Origin: a virus | DNA length: 44,230 bases | Reading direction: 5' to 3' (one strand) | IMG/VR virus record: IMGVR_UViG_3300008266_000544 | Span: 1 to 44,230 of that record | Part shown: positions 1 through 6,996 of the stretch, in pieces | How positions within the stretch are numbered: position 1 is the stretch's first letter | Layout of the letters: each line of letters opens with the position of its first letter | The notes under the pieces: model-generated | The model's database searches: none | Seen by the model: the letters and a program-made list of their open reading frames with translations, nothing else | Told to the model about the DNA's origin: nothing | Program-made: the position numbers and the translations under genes

Positions 1-180
1 TAAATATTCCTCGAAGGTATTTTCGTCGCTGTTGAACACGTAATCAAACAAAAACTCTTCTCCTTTTTCTGTTAGATCCAGCTGTTGTATTAGGGTATTG
101 TAGCGAAAGTCTTGCAGCGCCGACAGATCGCGAATAAATTGTCGAGTTAGTTCTATTTTTTCTTCGTTTATTTGGCTCAT
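1..180 (-). CDS. Unknown small acidic protein (partial)
   Basis: The frame opens with an ATG at 180 and runs off the left edge, so only the first 60 residues are visible. They are rich in Glu, Gln and Asp and look helical. I recognise no family. The start codon lies inside the third unit of a 34-bp tandem repeat (162-263), so its initiation region duplicates sequence found upstream. It is the last visible gene of the leftmost minus-strand operon. Confidence 0.6.
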   Translation of the reverse strand, partial: MSQINEEKIELTRQFIRDLSALQDFRYNTLIQQLDLTEKGEEFLFDYVFNSDENTFEEYL

Positions 181-263
181 TTTCTTTCGTAATTTAGTTG
201 TTTATTTGGCCGAATCTTTTTCGTAATTTGATTATATATTTGGGCTTTTTTATTTCGTAATTT
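162..263 (-). repeat. Three 34-bp tandem repeats in a gene leader
   Basis: On the minus strand AAATTACGAAA begins at 263, 229 and 195, exactly 34 nt apart, and each copy is followed by a GCC(C/A)AAATA block. The third unit carries the ATG of the gene ending at 180, and the first overlaps the stop of the gene ending at 262. The copies are imperfect in the middle. They could be duplicated leader or operator sequence. Confidence 0.7.
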
Positions 264-522
264 ACTCTTCGTTTTTCTCTTGTTCTGCTTTAGCGTCGAG
301 GCGAGCGATGTGCCGCTCCCAAACGCTTGTTTCTTTTTGTTCTTCTTGTGGCTCAGGTTCTTTCTCACCATATATAAGGGGGAAGAACTGTACGATAATA
401 TATGCCCAGTAGTCAGCGAAACTGCGACAAAATGTCACACCCGCCAAGATAACAGCTAGAACGATACTCAATACGGCTCCCAACGGGAGCGCCACAAACA
501 CAAAAGTCAATAACTTTTTCAT
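262..522 (-). CDS. Small membrane protein
   Basis: An 86-residue protein. Residues about 4-28 form a strongly hydrophobic segment that could be a signal anchor, a second hydrophobic stretch lies near 35-50, and the C-terminal 35 residues are highly charged (E, K, Q). It is probably anchored in the inner membrane with a soluble tail. A TTGACA promoter lies just upstream (531-559) and leaves almost no 5' untranslated region. Family unknown. Confidence 0.7.
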   Translation of the reverse strand: MKKLLTFVFVALPLGAVLSIVLAVILAGVTFCRSFADYWAYIIVQFFPLIYGEKEPEPQEEQKETSVWERHIARLDAKAEQEKNEE

Positions 523-530
523 AGGGGGAA

Positions 531-559
531 AAGGTATACCATATATAGTAGGTTGTCAA
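531..559 (-). promoter_or_regulatory. sigma70-like promoter
   Basis: Minus-strand TTGACA (559-554), 17-nt spacer, TACCTT (536-531). The ATG at 522 is 8 nt beyond the -10 box, predicting a leader of about 2 nt. A TATATA run inside the spacer is an alternative -10. Confidence 0.6.
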
Positions 560-1093
560 GAGAAAAATCAATATATTGTGGTAAATGGCGAGTAAATGGC
601 GAAAAAGTGGCGAAAAAGTGGCGAAAAACATTAAAAAAGAGTTTTAATTCAGCGAGTCCATCCCCACCCTCCCACATTTCCTCATATTGTTCCTATACGC
701 TGTTTCTTTTGTTTCTTTCCCTATGTTCTCTCTATATATTACCCTATGTTTATTGTATATGTAGAGTGGTGGGGAGAGTGGTAGGAAAAGTCGAAAAGCC
801 ATTGATACTCAATGGTTTTGGCGTTTTCGAGGTGCATATCGCAACCTCCTTATTTAAGCGAATGTCGTTCGTAATTTGGCTTCTCTTTCTCCTGCGTTTT
901 TACCATAGAAAAGTATGCTCAGAATACGCTGTGACAAAATGTCGCACTTGTTCAAACCACTGCGTCAAAATGTCTCTTAAACAATAAAAACATACTGTTC
1001 AAACGCTTATTCATAATTAGCAAAGCGTTTGTTTTAAAGCGTTTCGTTGTAAAATTATTTGAAATTACTACTTGCCCCGAAAATAATCGTCAT
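560..1093. other. Largest non-coding gap
   Basis: I see no convincing gene here. The gap starts with 11-bp tandem repeats (581-629), continues with pyrimidine-rich AT sequence, and carries two GACAAAATGTC-type inverted repeats (930-947 and, imperfect, 961-975). A related copy lies at 424-440 inside the neighbouring gene. A TTG-started plus-strand frame (553-987) exists but has poor composition. The iterations make this the best candidate in the window for a replication origin or regulatory region. Confidence 0.5.
581..629. repeat. 11-bp iteron-like tandem repeats
   Basis: Two copies of GTAAATGGCGA are followed by two copies of AAAAGTGGCGA and a partial fifth unit, all on an 11-bp period sharing TGGCGA. 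An array phased close to one helical turn could bind an initiator or regulator cooperatively. Confidence 0.75.
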
Positions 1094-1492
1094 TTACGCC
1101 TTTATGCAATTATCCACAGCATCATTTACTCTATGTTGCCATTTAGGATCGTTTACTGCTGTTGTATCATATCCTTCTATAGCTTGAATCAGTTCGTCAC
1201 GTTGTTTAATGAGCTTGCGAATCGCTGGCTCAATTTGTGGGAGAATTGAAGAGCCAAGTTGCATGTTGAGCAGTGTGCCAACTTCCTGAGCGTCCCATGA
1301 TGATTGGACTTTCATGGCATCGTCTTTCCATTGCTGAAGTTCAATAACGCGCTCTGCTAATGCTCGAATTAGATTGTCGCCTACACGGTCGCGCCAAGGT
1401 TCTTTATATCGCAATGCGGAGACGCATCCGTAATCGTCAACGCAGACAGTGTATTTACCATCTTGTAGATCAAAACAAATTTCTTTTTTCAT
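1094..1492 (-). CDS. Conserved phage hypothetical protein
   Basis: 132 residues from the ATG at 1492, which overlaps the upstream stop as ATGA; an earlier in-frame ATG at 1504 is less likely. The C-terminal half contains a segment beginning S-S-W-D and continuing L-G-S-S-I and I-x-P-A-I-x-x-L-I-x-x-R-D-E-L, a pattern I associate with accessory phage proteins of unknown function. It is mostly helical, with a coiled-coil-like C-terminus. It is co-transcribed with two small TPRTD proteins. Confidence 0.7.
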   Translation of the reverse strand: MKKEICFDLQDGKYTVCVDDYGCVSALRYKEPWRDRVGDNLIRALAERVIELQQWKDDAMKVQSSWDAQEVGTLLNMQLGSSILPQIEPAIRKLIKQRDELIQAIEGYDTTAVNDPKWQHRVNDAVDNCIKA

Positions 1493-1758
1493 TTTGCCTC
1501 CCATTCTTTGCTTTGTAAGTATTCACGCACTTTGTTGCCATTGAGTTCGTGTTGTGTAGGATTCTCACCTAATTGATACTCTGCCCGAAAGAATGACCAG
1601 TTCATTTCGCATTCTAGGAACATAATCAAAGCGTCTCTTTGTTGGGTCATTGAGGTGAGTTCGCTTTCTAATTTGCGAGCAAACTCTACTGTTACGTATT
1701 CGCGATCATCCCCAAAGGAGAATTTCATTATTTGGTCTGTTCTTGGTGTTTCGCTCAT
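1489..1758 (-). CDS. TPRTD-type small protein
   Basis: 89 residues. It opens with M-S-E-T-P-R-T-D and contains F-A-R-K-L-E-S-E-L followed by Q-Q-R-D-A-L, the pattern of a widespread family of small phage and environmental proteins of unknown role. The helical heptads suggest a coiled coil. The next gene upstream (1755-2036) is a paralogue with the same N-terminus, and both junctions of this gene are ATGA overlaps. Confidence 0.75.
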   Translation of the reverse strand: MSETPRTDQIMKFSFGDDREYVTVEFARKLESELTSMTQQRDALIMFLECEMNWSFFRAEYQLGENPTQHELNGNKVREYLQSKEWEAK

Positions 1759-2036
1759 GGTATTTTTTCTTTTATTTTTTTGATTACTTGTTCCGCCGCT
1801 TCGATCTCTTTCGGCGCGTAAAGCTCCATGTCAATTCCCCGTATGTCCGTCACTTTGTCGAGTAACGCTGCTAAAACCCCAACCGACTCATCCCACTGCT
1901 TTGTGACATTGGCGAGTTCGCGTTCTAATTGGCGGGAGAAGTCAAATACATCGCGTATGTCACATGTATAGTGTCCATCTGCGTATCTACTACGGTATCT
2001 TTCATCTAGATCATTCGTCCTTGGTGTTTCACTCAT
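1755..2036 (-). CDS. TPRTD-type small protein
   Basis: 93 residues starting M-S-E-T-P-R-T-N, with F-S-R-Q-L-E-R-E-L near residue 32 and a lysine-rich C-terminus. It is a paralogue of the 1489-1758 product and stops inside that gene's ATG, so the two are translationally coupled. Function unknown. Confidence 0.75.
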   Translation of the reverse strand: MSETPRTNDLDERYRSRYADGHYTCDIRDVFDFSRQLERELANVTKQWDESVGVLAALLDKVTDIRGIDMELYAPKEIEAAEQVIKKIKEKIP

Positions 2037-2049
2037 ACTTTCTCTGCTT

Positions 2050-2394
2050 TTATAGTCCCACTGCTTTTCTCAGTGCCATTTCTGCAACATAGTATTGCTC
2101 CATTTGACGACCTATTCCATTAAGGGAATCATCCCATGATTGATCTCTTGCCGCGAAATACTCTCGTACTAGTTGAGCGAGGTCAGGTTGTGGTAGTGGT
2201 AGCGATACGCCTGATACTATCATGTCATGTAATTCTTGCCAATAGAGCATACCCTGTGTCGTTTTTCCCCATGCAAAAGAATCAAATAAAGCATCGGCAA
2301 GAGTATCACAATACTCATTGCTATAGCAATTAACCAGCGCCTGAGTCCGATACGGCTCTGGCAATTCATCAAACCATTGTTTTGTTGTTTTCAT
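2050..2394 (-). CDS. Hypothetical protein
   Basis: 114 residues starting M-K-T-T-K-Q-W-F-D-E-L-P. It is a mixed-charge helical protein with several aromatic residues and no motif I can name. It follows the frameshifted small gene at 2402-2624 by a few bases and appears to share its transcript. Confidence 0.7.
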   Translation of the reverse strand: MKTTKQWFDELPEPYRTQALVNCYSNEYCDTLADALFDSFAWGKTTQGMLYWQELHDMIVSGVSLPLPQPDLAQLVREYFAARDQSWDDSLNGIGRQMEQYYVAEMALRKAVGL

Positions 2395-2401
2395 TGTTTA
2401 A

Positions 2402-2624
2402 TCAGGGTAGTATTGGTTTTAATTGTTTAATAACTGTTTTTGTGCGCTCGATTTCTGATTCAAGAATGTCAGCGAGCATTTTTTATTGTTGTGCGCCCGA
2501 AATTGACATCGTGTTGTATCAGTAGTTCTTGTGAGCTTTCTAACCCCGACTCTAAGCAATCAAGAATGTTTCTTAGGTCTTGTTCGGGGATTTGAATCAT
2601 TAGTGGTTCGTAGTATGAGTTCAT
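2402..2624 (-). pseudogene. Frameshifted small helical protein
   Basis: Two overlapping frames look like one interrupted gene. Frame one starts at 2624 (ATGA overlap with the upstream gene) and stops at 2469 after 51 residues ending G-R-T-T-I-K-N-A-R. Frame two, 2479-2402, continues in the next register with L-A-D-I-L-E-S-E-I-E-R. A run of six A lies at the junction. Joined, they give a roughly 75-residue helical protein like others I associate with phages. A true mutation, a sequencing slip or programmed frameshifting are all possible. Confidence 0.55.
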
Positions 2625-2893
2625 TCTTTCCAAAGGTTAAGGGTTCTCAGAAAAGCCTCTGCGCGTTGGGCGGCGGTGGCGTGAATGGCGTTGCACTGAT
2701 GTTTGCACATTCCAATCAGCAAGTAGGCGTAGTTATTGAACGCGTGTTTTTGCATGCGCTCGGGTTTATTCAGCACCTTCTCAGCCTCATTCATCGCGTT
2801 GAGGTCGTTTAGGTAGTCAGGTAGGTTTCTAAGATGGTGGTGTCCTTGCCCACAAGCGTTCGCAATCGCGATGTTTATTTCTTCGTTAGTCAT
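2621..2893 (-). CDS. Conserved phage hypothetical protein
   Basis: 90 residues from the ATG at 2893; the upstream in-frame start at 2941 would run into the tRNA. It begins M-T-N-E-E-I-N and ends with H-A-T-A-A-Q-R-A-E-A-F-L-R-T-L, a C-terminal pattern seen in many phage hypotheticals ending near W-x-E. The gene is GC-richer than its neighbours, hinting at separate origin. Function unknown. Confidence 0.75.
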   Translation of the reverse strand: MTNEEINIAIANACGQGHHHLRNLPDYLNDLNAMNEAEKVLNKPERMQKHAFNNYAYLLIGMCKHQCNAIHATAAQRAEAFLRTLNLWKE

Positions 2894-2911
2894 TTTTTTA
2901 TTATTTTTAAT

Positions 2912-2997
2912 TGGCGAGCGTGGAGAGAATCGAACTCTCACTTGCGGAACTGTTTTAGCAGTCGAAATACCGTTCCTCCTTTATCCGCCACACGCTC
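2912..2997 (-). tRNA. Class II tRNA, probably Ser, degenerate
   Basis: The acceptor stem pairs perfectly (GAGCGTG with CACGCTC), the T arm is canonical (GAGAG-TTCGATT-CTCTC), the discriminator is G and CCA is encoded. The 86-nt length is class II, and G73 with a CTGCTAA segment suggests tRNA-Ser(GCU). However, the anticodon stem around that segment does not pair; the only good stem gives a 6-nt loop. The isoacceptor is therefore uncertain and the tRNA may be decayed or unusual. Confidence 0.65.
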
Positions 2998-3004
2998 AAA
3001 ATTG

Positions 3005-3295
3005 TTACTTCACATACTCCAAAAATGGAACTATCCTACAAATGCCCAACATCTGTTCTGCGAAACTAGCTTTAGCGAAGAATGTTGGAGCATCGAACTG
3101 ATCGTAAATAAAAACCACGCCTTGTTGATAACGTGTCACGACAATAGGATGTTTGGTCGCAATGTTGAATTGAATCAATGAATCTGCCAGTCGATAGATT
3201 GCATCGTCAGAAACTGGTTGCCCCGAAACAAATGCGAATCCATGATTGTCGCGGTATTTTGTTTTGATTTCTTCTGCTGAGATGTTTTTAATCAT
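3005..3295 (-). CDS. Hypothetical protein
   Basis: 96 residues from the ATG at 3295. It contains an I-V-V-T-R-Y-Q-Q-G-V-V-F-I-Y-D-Q-F-D stretch that looks like beta strands. No recognised domain. It lies immediately upstream of the class II tRNA gene on the same strand. Confidence 0.7.
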   Translation of the reverse strand: MIKNISAEEIKTKYRDNHGFAFVSGQPVSDDAIYRLADSLIQFNIATKHPIVVTRYQQGVVFIYDQFDAPTFFAKASFAEQMLGICRIVPFLEYVK

Positions 3296-3411
3296 ATTTT
3301 ATTAGAAAATTTAAGTCGCTCTATTCACGACAGTCAACCAGACGATTTTCCTACATTTACTTGCCACGAATTTTTAAGCTAGCCTTCGTCAGCTCATAGT
3401 ACGCTTATCTG

Positions 3412-3606
3412 ATGTTAGCGCGAGTTCTTTTATGGTTTCCCACACTCCAACCCCTGATCAGGTCGCTCATACTTCAGAATAACATTGCGGGTTAGACTTT
3501 CGTCCCCGAGGAAGTAAATCCGTCCTTCTGATACGCCATAGTAGCGGTATGCCCTCATTGCAGAGGCTGGAGTGTAGGGACATACTAAGCGGCATGTCAG
3601 CGCGAG
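3412..3606. repeat. 13-bp direct repeats flanking a tiny gene
   Basis: ATGTTAGCGCGAG (3412-3424) and ATGTCAGCGCGAG (3594-3606) differ at one base and bracket the 42-codon gene 3430-3558. The left copy contains a GTTAGC/GCTAAC core like the cassette boundaries near 18.8 kb, but the palindrome beside it is weak. Confidence 0.5.
3430..3558 (-). CDS. Very small hypothetical protein
   Basis: 42 residues from the ATG at 3558, beginning M-R-A-Y-R-Y-Y-G-V-S and ending C-G-K-P. The composition is protein-like. The frame stays open upstream of the ATG for at least 18 codons without another standard start, so initiation could be further upstream. It lies downstream of a TTGACA promoter (3610-3638) and between near-identical 13-bp repeats. 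Confidence 0.5.
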   Translation of the reverse strand: MRAYRYYGVSEGRIYFLGDESLTRNVILKYERPDQGLECGKP

Positions 3607-3609
3607 AAG

Positions 3610-3638
3610 ATTATTACACGATCAGCTCAGCGTGTCAA
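3610..3638 (-). promoter_or_regulatory. sigma70-like promoter
   Basis: TTGACA (3638-3633), 17 nt, AATAAT (3615-3610) on the minus strand. The -35 box encodes the last residues (L-T) of the gene ending at 3627. It closely resembles the promoter at 4028-4056. Confidence 0.6.
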
Positions 3639-4004
3639 GTTCTTTTTTGAGAATTTTAGGTTATGTTTTTTAGCTAGTTCTTTTAATTTTTCAGGCCAAA
3701 CGTGTGGTTTGTGCATATCGTGAAGAAGTTGCAGTTCTCCTAGCAATAGTTTGCGATAAAAATTAATATTAAATTTAACAGTAATATCATCAGAAGATTG
3801 ACCCTCCATCGAAGGGTGATATTCATCATCAGCGATGAAGCATCCAACTGCACACTTGAGACCATCGTCATTACGATAGCGGCAAAGAGAAGCTCCTTTC
3901 AGTTTCTTGCTTAGCGATTGTCTGTTTTGCGTCAATAAGTGTAGCGCAGCTTGATCAAAGATTCTTTGTAATGATGCGCGTTTGAGTCCTTTTAATGTAA
4001 TCAT
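3627..4004 (-). CDS. Conserved phage hypothetical protein
   Basis: 125 residues. It carries the combination F-D-x-A-x-x-H-L-L near the N-terminus, then C-R-Y-R-x-x-D-G-L-K-C-A-V-G-C and D-D-E-Y, then L-Q-L-L-H-D. This is a recognisable but functionally uncharacterised family common in tailed phages and temperate prophages. The cysteine cluster around residues 42-57 could bind metal. Its promoter is at 4028-4056, with a leader of about 16 nt. Confidence 0.75.
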   Translation of the reverse strand: MITLKGLKRASLQRIFDQAALHLLTQNRQSLSKKLKGASLCRYRNDDGLKCAVGCFIADDEYHPSMEGQSSDDITVKFNINFYRKLLLGELQLLHDMHKPHVWPEKLKELAKKHNLKFSKKNLTR

Positions 4005-4027
4005 AATAGTTTGTTGTTGCGGGGCAA

Positions 4028-4056
4028 TTATTACACTGGTTCTGCCATTGTGTCAA
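4028..4056 (-). promoter_or_regulatory. sigma70-like promoter
   Basis: TTGACA (4056-4051), 17 nt, TAATAA (4033-4028). The predicted start is near a GCAAC sequence, as at rIIB. It lies inside the 3' end of the upstream gene. Confidence 0.6.
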
Positions 4057-4312
4057 GTTCTTTTTTGTAGCCATTATCAGATAGTAAGTCTTTTGCGCAG
4101 CAAAGAGCCAAATCAGGGTCGCATCGCCCATCAACTTTCCAATCACCAATTTCAATAGCTTGTTCTATTGCGTTTACTAAAACATTAATTACTGTAAGCG
4201 CCAAAGAGTGAGACTTTTCGAGCTTTTTTGCATGATGTGTCATGCGCAAAGCTTTAGTGTCCCAGTTGCCCTCTATAGCAGCTACTTCTTCGACAGTTAG
4301 TAATTTTTTCAT
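4031..4312 (-). CDS. Hypothetical protein
   Basis: 93 residues, M-K-K-L-L-T-V-E-E-V-A-A-I-E-G at the start, predominantly helical. The N-terminal segment resembles a helix-turn-helix start but I cannot confirm a DNA-binding fold. The start overlaps the upstream stop by ATGA. The 3' end holds the promoter of the next gene. Confidence 0.65.
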   Translation of the reverse strand: MKKLLTVEEVAAIEGNWDTKALRMTHHAKKLEKSHSLALTVINVLVNAIEQAIEIGDWKVDGRCDPDLALCCAKDLLSDNGYKKELDTMAEPV

Positions 4313-4611
4313 AGTCTCAAAGTGTCAAGAATATATCCAATTGAGCGATTGTTTTGCTGTAGTACTTGCGTAGCTGAGAAAATCTGTGATTCAATCTCAC
4401 AAAGACTAGGTCGAGGTGTATCAGTTGCGGGATTAACTGGTATATCCAAACGAATCGCAGATGTTTTGTCATCCAAAAAAGCAATCAACTCTTGATTAAG
4501 TGCAAGAGCATCATGCAATTGCTTGATTTGCTCTAATACGCCATTTCCATAGTCTACTTTGTTTGCCATAGATTGCTCTGCCATAGGTTGTTTTTCGTAG
4601 TTATTGTACAT
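4309..4611 (-). CDS. Hypothetical helical protein
   Basis: 100 residues, rich in Gln, Asn and Leu, with no recognised domain. Its ATG is preceded by AATCAATAAAAAAT, the A-rich Shine-Dalgarno-free initiation sequence that recurs in this genome. In-frame ATGs at residues 10 and 15 are alternative starts. Confidence 0.65.
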   Translation of the reverse strand: MYNNYEKQPMAEQSMANKVDYGNGVLEQIKQLHDALALNQELIAFLDDKTSAIRLDIPVNPATDTPRPSLCEIESQIFSATQVLQQNNRSIGYILDTLRL

Positions 4612-4630
4612 ATTTTTTATTGATTAAAAA

Positions 4631-4960
4631 TTAACAGTTGCTCACAGTTAAAAGAGCATTGACTAAAGCGTCAATCTCTTCATCAGAACATGGACATGTT
4701 CCAACTGAACCACCAAACATAACACTGCGATCATCGAATAATGTGATCTTGATGCCGCCGAAACTAACTACAATCTCTTGAGTATTGACAGGCTCGAATC
4801 TGCCAGCATCGTAATAGTATGGCAAGATTTGAGAATTTTCAACGCTTTGAAGTTGAAAGTTTCCACGTTGATTAATATCGAGAATAAGGTACGCCTTGTC
4901 AATTACAAGTTCTTCTGCGTAGCAGTTGTCCATACATACGATTTCGTCTCCGATTTTCAT
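4631..4960 (-). CDS. Hypothetical beta-rich protein
   Basis: 109 residues beginning M-K-I-G-D-E-I-V-C-M-D. The first half has the look of a small SH3-like barrel (G-D-x-V, K-A-Y-L-I-L-D-I). The C-terminal half ends with C-P-C-S-D-E-E-I-D-A-L. No known function. The start overlaps the end of the HAD-family gene by ATGA, so they are coupled. Confidence 0.7.
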   Translation of the reverse strand: MKIGDEIVCMDNCYAEELVIDKAYLILDINQRGNFQLQSVENSQILPYYYDAGRFEPVNTQEIVVSFGGIKITLFDDRSVMFGGSVGTCPCSDEEIDALVNALLTVSNC

Positions 4961-5520
4961 TTCTTTTGTGTTTCTTGGATTAGGTTGTCGGCATATCTGT
5001 TGATTGCATCGTCCATGAAATGGATTACTGTATCTCTGAAAATGTCGTCGTCAAGATTATTACCATAGTAATCTCCGACTGTCAAGTAATTTTTTTGGGG
5101 ATTAATCAACATTAATGATGTCTTCTCTATATTCCATTCGGGGCGCAGATTGTCAATTAAAAGGTTATTTTTATTCGCCAGTGGATGCTCTGTTACAAGA
5201 ATATCGCTGCCATACAAGCTGGGAATCTTGATACTGTAACGATTAGTCGTTTCTCGCCCAATGATATGATCTTCGGGAAAATTCCACGCCGCTTGTCTAT
5301 TAACGCTTTGAGCATAAGATTCTGTGGCAGCGGTGAGGATGTATACATTATCTGCCCCGAATACTTCACGGCTGTAGTCAATCACCTGTTTTGCGCAGGG
5401 TCTTACACAAGTATAGTAGAGTTCGCCGTAAACATCAACAATGAATGTGTGTTTGTATTTTTCGTTAATGTAAGCGCGAGAGTGAATCAGCGTTTCATCA
5501 ATGTCCCAGAATAGTTTCAT
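4957..5520 (-). CDS. HAD-superfamily phosphatase
   Basis: 187 residues. The N-terminus contains the HAD motif I, D-I-D-E-T-L-I (residues 6-12), whose two Asp residues are the expected nucleophile and acid/base. A-L-T-A-A-like motif II appears as I-L-T-A-A-T-E near 61-67, and L-L-I-D-N-L near 120 fits motif IV. This suggests a small phosphohydrolase of the FCP/SCP-like or nucleotidase type, substrate unknown. In phages such proteins act in nucleotide metabolism or nucleic-acid end repair, but nothing here fixes the role. Confidence 0.75.
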   Translation of the reverse strand: MKLFWDIDETLIHSRAYINEKYKHTFIVDVYGELYYTCVRPCAKQVIDYSREVFGADNVYILTAATESYAQSVNRQAAWNFPEDHIIGRETTNRYSIKIPSLYGSDILVTEHPLANKNNLLIDNLRPEWNIEKTSLMLINPQKNYLTVGDYYGNNLDDDIFRDTVIHFMDDAINRYADNLIQETQKK

Positions 5521-5528
5521 GCTTGTTT

Positions 5529-5846
5529 TTATTGTTTTAAAATCTTTCCATCTACCAGCAATCCTTCTTTTGTGAGAAGTTCGATTGCCTTTTGGATTTC
5601 TGTTTTCGGGCGATTATCAATGACTGTTCCATTAGAGTTCTCGTAGTAAATCTCTTTACCTTTGGAATCGTATTCACTTTTTGCCCAGTATCCATTAGAG
5701 TTCTCGAAGTAAATCTGATTACCCTTAGAATCGTATTCACGCTTCTCCCAAAATCCATCAGAGTTCTCGTAGTAAATCATATTACCATTGGAATCTTTGA
5801 TGCTGAATGGGAATTCTTTTATGTTGAGTTGCTGTGCGATTGTCAT
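5529..5846 (-). CDS. MORN/RHS-like repeat protein
   Basis: 105 residues from the ATG at 5846; an earlier TTG in frame lies within the -35 box and is rejected. Residues about 14-75 hold three tandem 21-residue repeats with the pattern D-S-x-G-x-x-I-Y-Y-E-N-S-x-G-x-W, mirrored by 63-bp DNA repeats. Such repeats form small beta sheets and are common in phage proteins of unknown function. The C-terminus is a short helix. It has its own promoter with a leader of only about 7 nt. Confidence 0.75.
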   Translation of the reverse strand: MTIAQQLNIKEFPFSIKDSNGNMIYYENSDGFWEKREYDSKGNQIYFENSNGYWAKSEYDSKGKEIYYENSNGTVIDNRPKTEIQKAIELLTKEGLLVDGKILKQ

Positions 5847-5859
5847 AATGTCGAGAGAG

Positions 5860-5888
5860 TTTGTATCATTGAACGTGATGTTTGTCAA
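5860..5888 (-). promoter_or_regulatory. sigma70-like promoter
   Basis: TTGACA (5888-5883), 17 nt, TACAAA (5865-5860). The ATG at 5846 is 13 nt past the -10 box. Confidence 0.6.
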
Positions 5889-5891
5889 GTT

Positions 5892-6086
5892 TTATTTGTC
5901 TTTGTCGAGCGTTTTAATTGTTTCTGCTATAAGTCCAAATAGTGTGCCGATATATGCAGCAAGAGAGAATATTGCAAATGCGACAGCAAGACCTTCATCC
6001 GTTAACTTTGCTATGCCTGTAAAATAAATCCAAAATGAACTTGCGGTAAAGGCTCCGAATAAGTAGATTAGAATATTTTTTGACAT
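5892..6086 (-). CDS. Small two-helix membrane protein
   Basis: 64 residues with hydrophobic segments at about 5-25 and 33-55 and a short charged C-terminus, so probably an inner-membrane hairpin. No family recognised. It precedes the repeat-protein promoter and is expressed with the small genes upstream of it. Confidence 0.7.
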   Translation of the reverse strand: MSKNILIYLFGAFTASSFWIYFTGIAKLTDEGLAVAFAIFSLAAYIGTLFGLIAETIKTLDKDK

Positions 6087-6089
6087 TTT

Positions 6090-6329
6090 TTATTGGAATA
6101 GTGTGCGTGTGATGTTTTCTTTTATTTCTTCATGGGCATCTTTTCTAGCGTTGCTTGCAATGCGGTCTACAATTTCTTGAAAAGAAGGATAATGATAAAA
6201 CATACCAATATAATCGTCAATCCAAGATTGGTATTCAATTTCTACTTTTGTTTTTGTTTTAAGCTGTTTCTCTGTAACAGTAAAACCCAGTTGTTCTAGT
6301 TGTTTTTTGGTGAGTGGTTTTTCTTCCAT
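6090..6329 (-). CDS. Hypothetical protein
   Basis: 79 residues starting M-E-E-K-P-L-T-K-K-Q-L. It is charged and helical with a Y-Q-S-W-I-D-D-Y segment in the middle. No recognised domain. It is closely packed between small genes of the same operon. Confidence 0.65.
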   Translation of the reverse strand: MEEKPLTKKQLEQLGFTVTEKQLKTKTKVEIEYQSWIDDYIGMFYHYPSFQEIVDRIASNARKDAHEEIKENITRTLFQ

Positions 6330-6330
6330 A

Positions 6331-6513
6331 TTATTGTAATTTTAATGTCGTGATATAGTGCCAGTTTCCTTTGTAAAAGCTCAACAAGTCCCAATAGCGG
6401 TTATTTGAATGAACGATTTTCAACTCTGAACCATTTTTATAAGCTTCTTCGCGACAAGGAATTAGGTTTTTTATGCTTAATTCAATTTGTTTTTGCTGGT
6501 CTTCTGTTATCAT
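6331..6513 (-). CDS. Small hypothetical protein
   Basis: 60 residues from the ATG at 6513, which overlaps the upstream TGA as ATGA; the in-frame ATG at 6531 would overlap more. It begins M-I-T-E-D-Q-Q-K-Q-I-E and has aromatic residues towards the C-terminus. Function unknown. Confidence 0.65.
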   Translation of the reverse strand: MITEDQQKQIELSIKNLIPCREEAYKNGSELKIVHSNNRYWDLLSFYKGNWHYITTLKLQ

Positions 6514-6995
6514 TGTTTTGTTTCTATACATTCCTCAAGTTCTTCGTGCGCTGCTCTGCGTCCATCGCACATCTCACATTCGCAAGTGGGCTTCTCTAGC
6601 TTGTAGAGAGAACCTTTCTCGAACTTGGCAAGACCTTTGAGTTCTACCCACACAGTGAAAGGAACACCCCAACCAGTCATGCCAACAGTAATATCGCGAC
6701 AATAGCTTGCTACCATGCAGCGCACTTCGTGATCGGAGAAATCACCATTTTGAGGACGACGATTTTTACCGTGGATTCGTTGACGTTGTTTAGGGTTGAT
6801 TTCTTCGATAATGTTTTCATCTGGAAGCCAATACACGGATGGTGTCATATCAAACAGAAAAAACTTGTAACTGCGTTGATCGTTAAGTTTTTTATTTTTT
6901 TTAACTGGTTGACTTTCACCCGAATAAACTCCAACCATTGATTCGTCGCGTAGTTTATGTTTTAAACGATATGTTCTTCCTTTGATTGGCTTCAT
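6510..6995 (-). CDS. Hypothetical protein with C-terminal Cys cluster
   Basis: 161 residues. The N-terminal half is basic (R, K rich). Near the C-terminus C-E-C-E-M-C-D-G-R-R provides three closely spaced cysteines that could bind zinc. Two further Cys lie near 92 and 99. Not recognised. It is coupled to the next gene by an ATGA overlap. Confidence 0.7.
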   Translation of the reverse strand: MKPIKGRTYRLKHKLRDESMVGVYSGESQPVKKNKKLNDQRSYKFFLFDMTPSVYWLPDENIIEEINPKQRQRIHGKNRRPQNGDFSDHEVRCMVASYCRDITVGMTGWGVPFTVWVELKGLAKFEKGSLYKLEKPTCECEMCDGRRAAHEELEECIETKQ

Positions 6996-6996
6996 A

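Noticed and set aside
553-987. Plus-strand 144-codon frame in the large gap
   Set aside because: It needs a TTG start lying in a minus-strand promoter, its first part is the 11-bp repeat, and its composition is not protein-like.
2834-3181. Plus-strand frames over the class II tRNA
   Set aside because: Typical spurious translation of an antisense tRNA (G-E-R-G-E-N-R-T-L pattern).
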